Source: Chlorella sorokiniana (lineage: Eukaryota; Chlorophyta; Trebouxiophyceae; Chlorellales; Chlorellaceae). From it: a stretch of 64,000 nt of DNA. The DNA lies in contig CP084614.1 in NCBI GenBank assembly GCA_025917655.1, positions 2,294,001-2,358,000 on the forward strand, given 5' to 3'. Below are positions 58,560 through 64,000 of the stretch, piece after piece (the stretch's first letter is position 1; each line of letters begins with the position of its first letter). Under the pieces are notes generated by a model that was not told where the DNA came from, searched no databases, and saw nothing but the letters and a program-made list of their open reading frames with translations. Made by a program: the position numbers and the translations under genes.

Positions 58560-60562
58560 ATGTGCGCGACACACAAGCTGTTCCCCACCGATATGGATCC
58601 TTGTGACGACAAGGAGACGCAGGACATGATCAAGAAATACAAGGTGCAGGCCAGCGGCCGGCGGCGGCGGCAGGGCCGTCGCTGGGCGGGCTCGCGCCTG
58701 GCCGGCTGTGCTGCTGGCTTGTCGCACGCTAGGCGCACCTGTATCTCTACTTGGCAGCCCAGCTTGCGGCACTCACTGCGGCGGTCTGCGATGCATGCGC
58801 AGGTGGCACCCTGCCCCAAGCGCTACCCCCACGATTGGTCATCCTGCACATACTACCACCCGCGCGAGAAGGCCCGCCGCCGCGACCCCCGCAAGCACCA
58901 GTACACCGGCATCGCCTGCCCTAGCATGCGCCAGGCACGCGGGGCGGCAGTGGCGCCGGCTTGCAGCGGGGCTTTCGCCGAGGAAAGGCTGCAGCCGCCC
59001 GTAGCTCAGGCGCTGCCTCGCTGGGAAGCTTCCCTCACGCCGCCGCCCGCCTCCTGCCCGCCCCGCAGTTCCGGCGCTGCGAGCTGGGCGACAGCTGCCC
59101 CTTCAGCCACAACGTGTTCGAGTTCTGGCTGCACCCCAGCAGGTGCGCCGCATCTGAGGGGCCTCGCTGCCTGTCTGCGGCGGGGGCGCGGGCGCCGAGA
59201 CAGCTTGCCAGCTGGCGTTTTCACCCGGCATTCCTTGACCAATCCCGCAGGTTCCGCACCCAGCTGTGCAACGACGGCGGCCACTGCCAGCGCAAGCTCT
59301 GCTTCTTCGCCCACAGGCAAGCCGTCGCTGGCTGGCAGGCCTGCAGCGGGCGGCTTCCGCCCACCCATTGGCCATGTGCCGCCCTGTACCAGTTTGTAGC
59401 GCGCAGCGCCCGCGCCGACCTTTCTGACGCAAGCCTCTGCCGCCTGCTTCCTTGCCCCCTCCTGATGCAGCATCGAGCAGCTGAGATCCCCCAGCTGCAA
59501 GCCCGTGGAGCAACCCGTGGAGCTGGTGGGGGCATCGGCTTCGGCCGCCGCCGCCCAGAAGCAGCAGCAGGGCGGGCGCTCGCCACCGCGGGCACGCTCC
59601 GCGTCCCCGCCAGCCCTGCGCGACGCGCTGCTGTCCTGCCAGCAGCAGGCAGCGCAGCGGGCGCGGCAGGCGCAGCAGCTGGCGCAGCAGGCGGCCGCGC
59701 AGCAGGCGTTGATCGGCTCGGCGCCTGCGCCGGGTCTGGATCATGACACCCTGCTCATCGCGCAGCAGGTGGCGGGCCTGCTGCACCGCGGCCAGCTCCC
59801 GCTGGAGTCGTGCGCCGCCATCCTGCAGCGGCTGGTGCCGCCAGAGGCGCTGCTGGGGGCGCAGGGGCAGGCTGGCCTGCTGCACGCCGCCTCCCCTTTC
59901 CAGACCTGCTTCGGGTGAGGCGCGGAGGCATGCCGCGACGTGCTGCCAGGCTGCAGCTTCCCAGCATGCACCCAAGGAAAACGTGTACGACGGACCAGGA
60001 AGCTGATGCGCACCATGCTCGTGTCCCGCCCCCACCTCCCTCCGCGCAGCAGCGACCCGTTTGCTTTCGACTGCGCCGCCAGCCTGGCCCAGCCGGTGCG
60101 CTGGAGCGACCCCGGCATGTCCTTCCCCTCAACCTCCCAGCCAGGCTCCCCGCCAGACAGCCAGCTGCTGGCCGGCCTGGCTCTGGCCGCCCCGCTGCGG
60201 GGCTGCCACTGGACCCCTTTGCAGCGGGCCCCTCTTCCCTGGCGCAGCCTGCCTCCGCCCCGGCAGCGCGAACAGCCTGCCCCTGGGCGCGTCCGTGCTG
60301 GGGTGGGACGACTCCCGCTCCAGCCTGGATTCAGGTGTGGGACGATGCAGCAACGCACAGGAGGCTTAGGCGGGCCGCAGCTGCGCCTCGCCGCACCGTG
60401 ATGGGTTGTACAAGCCGCAGCTCACCCACCCGCGGCTGCCCCGGCCTGCCCTGCAGACGTGGCCAGCCTCACCGGCGGCGGACACCAGCGCAGCGGCTCG
60501 GGGGTTCCCTGCCGGGGCCGCCCTCCCTGGCCAGCCAGCTCGCCGCGGCTGGCTGGCCCTGA
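58560..60562 (+). CDS. RR-TZF tandem CCCH zinc-finger protein 1
   Basis: Plant-type arginine-rich tandem zinc-finger protein, a family that binds RNA and shuttles between nucleus and cytoplasmic granules. Exon 1 is MCATHKLFPTDMDPCDDKET and DMIKKYK. The RR region follows: VAPCPKRYPHDWSSCTYYHP, REKARRRDPRKHQYTGIACP. The two fingers are then FRRCELGDSCPFSHNVFEFW-LHPSR and FRTQLCNDGGHCQRKLCFFA-H, each C-x5-C/C-x7-8-C type with a terminal His and split by introns. The C-terminal half is Gln/Ala-rich ([20 protein letters not shown]) followed by low-conservation sequence (SSDPFAFDC, SMSFPSTS-like). The stop at 60562 belongs to a frame reached after slips, so the end is uncertain. Introns are short with standard donors. 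Confidence 0.85.
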
Positions 60563-61589
60563 CGCAACTGGCGCCAGCTGCCTCCGCTCGCACCCATCCA
60601 CGTGCACAAGCGCATGCTTGTGCGGCCTGGCAGTGTGTCCGGCAGTCGAGCCCCGCTCGAGCTTGCCTTGCACCTTGCCCGGCCCAGTGATTTTCGGTGC
60701 GGTTCCTTGCAGCCCTCAGGAACCCGCCTGCCCACCTCAAGGGCACATAAGTCAGCACACCAGTTTTTCTTGATTCTTAGTGCAAGCCAGCAAGCTTTCT
60801 CCACCTCCCTGTTAGCTTGGCGCCACGCTTGTGCTGCCTCACCGCCACGATTCCGTCGCTCATTCAGCCTTCCCTGGACACCAGTCAGCACTTGACTGCC
60901 CCCTGCCCACATTCTTGCACCCTGCCCTTCAGTGCCACTCCCCTGCTCGCAATAGAGACGCTTTTTCCTGCCCGCCGCCAGGCGGCACCACCACTTCAGC
61001 TGAACATTGACCGCCTACTGGCGGGTTGAAATCCCTTCCACATCTCTTTGTATTCCTTGCGCAAGTTCTTTCAATTCAAGCAGTGCTTGCCCCAACCTCT
61101 CATGTGTAACGCTCCAGACGGAACAGTCCTCGAGGCTGCCGCCGCCGTCTGCGGCCGCTAGCGCTGCCAGCCTGCCTGAGTGGTACACTTGATGGTGTCG
61201 CGGGTGGGTACGTGAACAAGACGACGAACCAACTTCAGGTGCCTGTGCGTCGCCTCCCTACCGTTTCCCCTCCACACTCCAACCGTCAACCGCACCTGGG
61301 CACACTCTTCATCCCAACCTGCGGCGCCACACTGTGCCCCTCGCTGTCGCTGCCGCCGCGTAGTCACAGGGCTCGAGCTCGGATCGTTTGCTGCTCGGCG
61401 CCGGCTTGGCCTGTGCGCTGCAATCACTCTGTATCCCTTTGCGATCGTCTCCACTGATGTCATCCTGCTAAGACCTGCTGGCAGCTGCGCGAGGCGCGTG
61501 AGGCCATGATGAGCCGCTTTCTCAACCCTCCGCCCGTTTGTTGCTGCTTGTGTCATGCGTGAGCGGAGGGGAGGGCTCGGTGTAGCAGA
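60563..61589. other. Intergenic between the two TZF genes
   Basis: Low-GC 3' flank of the first gene and the promoter of the second. Nothing recognisable on either strand. Confidence 0.45.
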
Positions 61590-63139
61590 ATGCTTCGGTG
61601 GTGCTTTAAAGCTCCCCGAGCGCACTCCCCTCCGGCTACCGTGGCCATACAGCAAGCAAGCAGCGATGAAGATATGATGTTCGACTTCAAGGTGGGTCCG
61701 CCGCAAAGCGCCTGAGTTGATGAGGGCCCAACTCTAAAGCGCTGCCAACCCGCGTTGTATGGCTGTTTTCAGACTGCCGGACGTTTGATGGGCCGCAGCA
61801 GAGCAGTCCTCAGGCAGGGGGTTGGTGCAGCAGCAGTCCCGCTGCCGCCCTCCTAATCCCCTTCCCGCCGCGCGCCAGCTTCAAATCCAGCGGTTTTCTG
61901 CGGTTCCGTCTGCTCCGCAGGTGCACCCATGCACCCGTGCAGACACGCACGACCATGTGTCATGCCCAGGGTGGCACCCGAGCGATGTGCAGCGCCGCCG
62001 CGACCCGCGCAGCCACCGCTACGCCGGCATAGCGTGCCCCCGCGTCCGCCAGCAGGGCACCTGCGAGCTGGGGGACGCCTGCCCCTACGCCCACAACGAC
62101 ATGGAGTTCTGGCTGCACCCCAGCAGGTGCGCTGGCCAATGGCGCCGCGCCCGGGCGGCGCCTGGGCAAAGCTCCGCTCGCGCTCCGCACGCCGAGGCCG
62201 AGGGTGCAGGGCTGGTCAAGCTTCTGCCCAGCTGGCGCTGCCGCATTTGGGGGCCAAGCTGCGCCTGTCATTCCCGCGCCGGGTGCCTGCTGGCCACGGT
62301 CGAACTGCCTGCCCCCCTCCCCCCTTCACACACACACACACACACACCACCGCACCCCCGCACCGCCCTCCACAGGTACCGCACGCAGCTGTGCCGAGGA
62401 GGCGGCGAGTGCCGCGCCGCCGTCTGCTACTTTGCCCACACCCTGGAAGAGCTGCGGCTGCCCAGCGACGAGCCCTTTGTGGCCCTGCCAGCTGACAAGC
62501 ACTCCGGCGAGGCCGGCGGGGCAGCGGGGGCGGCCGGCGAGGAGAGCCTCGCGCGCCTGCTGCAGCTGCTGGTGGGGCAGCCGCCGCCGCTGCCCCGCTC
62601 CGACACGGGCTGCAGCGGCGGCGGCTCGTCGGCCGATGCCTCGGGCAGCTGGGCGGCGGCGGCGGCGGCCCCCTCGCCGTCCGCGCTGGCCGCGCAGCGG
62701 CTCGCGGCTGCGCAGCTGGCGGCGCGGGCGGCGGCAGCGCAGCAGGAGCGGCTGCTGCTGGACCCTCACCTGGCGGGGCAAGTGAGCCAGCTGCAGCACC
62801 AGCTGCACCCGCCCTCCCGCCGCATGGCCGACTCCGCCGCCGCCCGCCTGTTTGCGGCACCGCACGGCCTTGCCTCCCTGGTGGCGGCCCCCTCCACCTC
62901 CAGCCTCGCGTCTGCAGCCACCTTTGCCGGTGCGTGCCGCCGCAGCTGGGGTGGGGCTGGCTGGCTGCGCAAGCGTTGCAGCTGCGGGAGCAGCCCCGCC
63001 CAGAGTCCCACACCTATACTGTCCCACTGGGCTTGGATGCTTACGATCAACTCCTTTCCACCTGCCCACCCGCGCAGAAGGCTCGGACCCTGCACCCAAC
63101 AGCAGCGGCAGTGCCTCACGCTACGGCAGCTCGCGCTGA
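61590..63139 (+). CDS. RR-TZF tandem CCCH zinc-finger protein 2
   Basis: Second RR-TZF gene, 1 kb downstream of the first. Exon 1 (61590-61691) is MLRWCFKAPRAHSPPATVAI to EDMMFDFK. Exon 2 begins VHPCTRADTHDHVSCPGWHP, then SDVQRRRDPRSHRYAGIACP and the first finger GTCELGDACPYAHNDMEFWL-HPSR without the intron found in gene 1. Exon 3 gives YRTQLCRGGGECRAAVCYFA-HTLEELRLP, then Ala/Gln-rich helix SALAAQRLAAAQLAARAAAA. The last exon ends EGSDPAPNSSGSASRYGSSR. No frame slip was noticed. A CA microsatellite (62328-62347) sits just before exon 3. The acidic exon 1 suggests a different regulatory N-terminus from gene 1. Confidence 0.9.
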
Positions 63140-64000
63140 AACCGGACCCTCGCACCAGCCCCCTGGGCCCCCTTGCCTAACATCCGCCCCCTGCCGAGTA
63201 CATTGCTGCTGCCACGATGCTTCAAAATCACGCACATCAAACAACAACAGCTGCCTATCATCCAGCCCGACCCAACTAACCAATCCCTCCCAAACCCTCA
63301 TGCGCCTGTGCCACCTGCTCCCGGCACGCCAGCACTGCCTGCTAACACGCAGCTAACATATGATGCACCTCTCACCTGTCCAGATCTAATCACGTCTCTC
63401 TTGGGTTCCATGCACCTATTTCATCGCCAGAACACCTGGCTCGTTTCCATCTACCAGCCTTCATGCCCCTCCCTCCCTTCAATTCTGATTTCATCTGGCT
63501 AAGTCCCCCGCCATGCCCTGCTGGCTGCTTGCCCATCCAGCTGCGTTTACCTGGCATGTGTGTCGTGTCTTCTACATATTTCATGTGTCATATGTGTGCG
63601 CGCACCTGTGATTTCATTTGATTCCGTTGGCCCTTGCCTGCATCGTTTGCGCGGCAACTGCTGACCTGCATGAATGCGTTGCAGGCTTCCAGCTTGGCCT
63701 GCAAGCTTTGTTGGCTTTCCTTTTATGTGAGACGTGAGTTATGAACGCAGCAGTGGAAACGATAGGGTAGACGTTCCACCACAAGGTTGAACGAAATGAT
63801 GCAGCGGCAGGGGCCGGTGGGGGTGGCGGTGGTTTCCCACAAGGCCGCAGCGGTGAAAGCCACATTAGCATAAGCTGCCCCATTGGAATTATAGAATCAA
63901 ATTCACGTCCTTGGGTGCAAACCCAAAAGACGAAGCGGGAAGTGTGGTGATTTGGCGGCCCAGCCTGGCCTGTTCCCAAGCAGAGCACATGGCCGTCATG
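63140..64000. other. 3' flank, nothing recognised
   Basis: Lower-GC sequence, the TZF2 3' UTR at its left. No gene or RNA recognised to the window end. Confidence 0.45.

Overview
The window looks like nuclear DNA of a GC-rich green alga, probably a Chlorella-like trebouxiophyte. The evidence is GC-rich coding sequence split by many short GT-AG introns, usually ending in ctgcag or cgcag. There are land-plant-type gene architectures: a nucleoplasmin-FKBP, an EMSY-LIKE protein with ENT and Tudor domains, plant-type RR-TZF zinc-finger proteins and an ALS1/TAP-type half ABC transporter. There are also two chloroplast-targeted enzymes with transit peptides (ferredoxin and 3-isopropylmalate dehydrogenase). 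The species cannot be fixed from the sequence alone.

Layout. 0-3.2 kb: no recognisable gene, but four successive long near-palindromic hairpins and a pair of overlapping perfect palindromes. 4.2-26.4 kb: a dense conserved block with an AAA ATPase (-), FKBP53-like isomerase (-), isopropylmalate dehydrogenase (+), SUMO (-), RING-CH ubiquitin ligase (+), EMSY-LIKE protein (+) and ferredoxin (+). 26.4-42.9 kb: a repeat island with an unrecognised gene at its left edge. It holds two copies of a LINE-like C-terminal domain, a captured THOC7-like fragment, a 560-bp inverted-repeat pair, a near-identical 0.6-kb direct repeat, a tRNA-Tyr gene with a degenerate relative, and one long unrecognised gene of lower GC with an AlkB-like oxygenase signature. 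42.9-63.2 kb: a second conserved block with THOC7 (-), a TOPORS-like RING protein (+), the CHL1/DDX11 helicase (+), a half ABC transporter (-) and two tandem RR-TZF genes (+).

The genes form no operon or pathway. Several are divergent head-to-head pairs sharing short intergenic regions: FKBP/IPMDH, SUMO/RING-CH, THOC7/TOPORS-like and ABC/TZF. There is a loose theme of nuclear regulation (SUMO and RING ligases, chromatin readers, mRNA export, RNA-binding zinc fingers, a DNA-repair helicase).

In almost every conserved gene the reading frame breaks by one base inside a G or C run, even inside Walker A motifs. This fits an unpolished long-read assembly much better than many pseudogenes, and it means predicted proteins here must be pieced together from adjacent frames. 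Exon limits given below are read by eye from family conservation and GT-AG signals.
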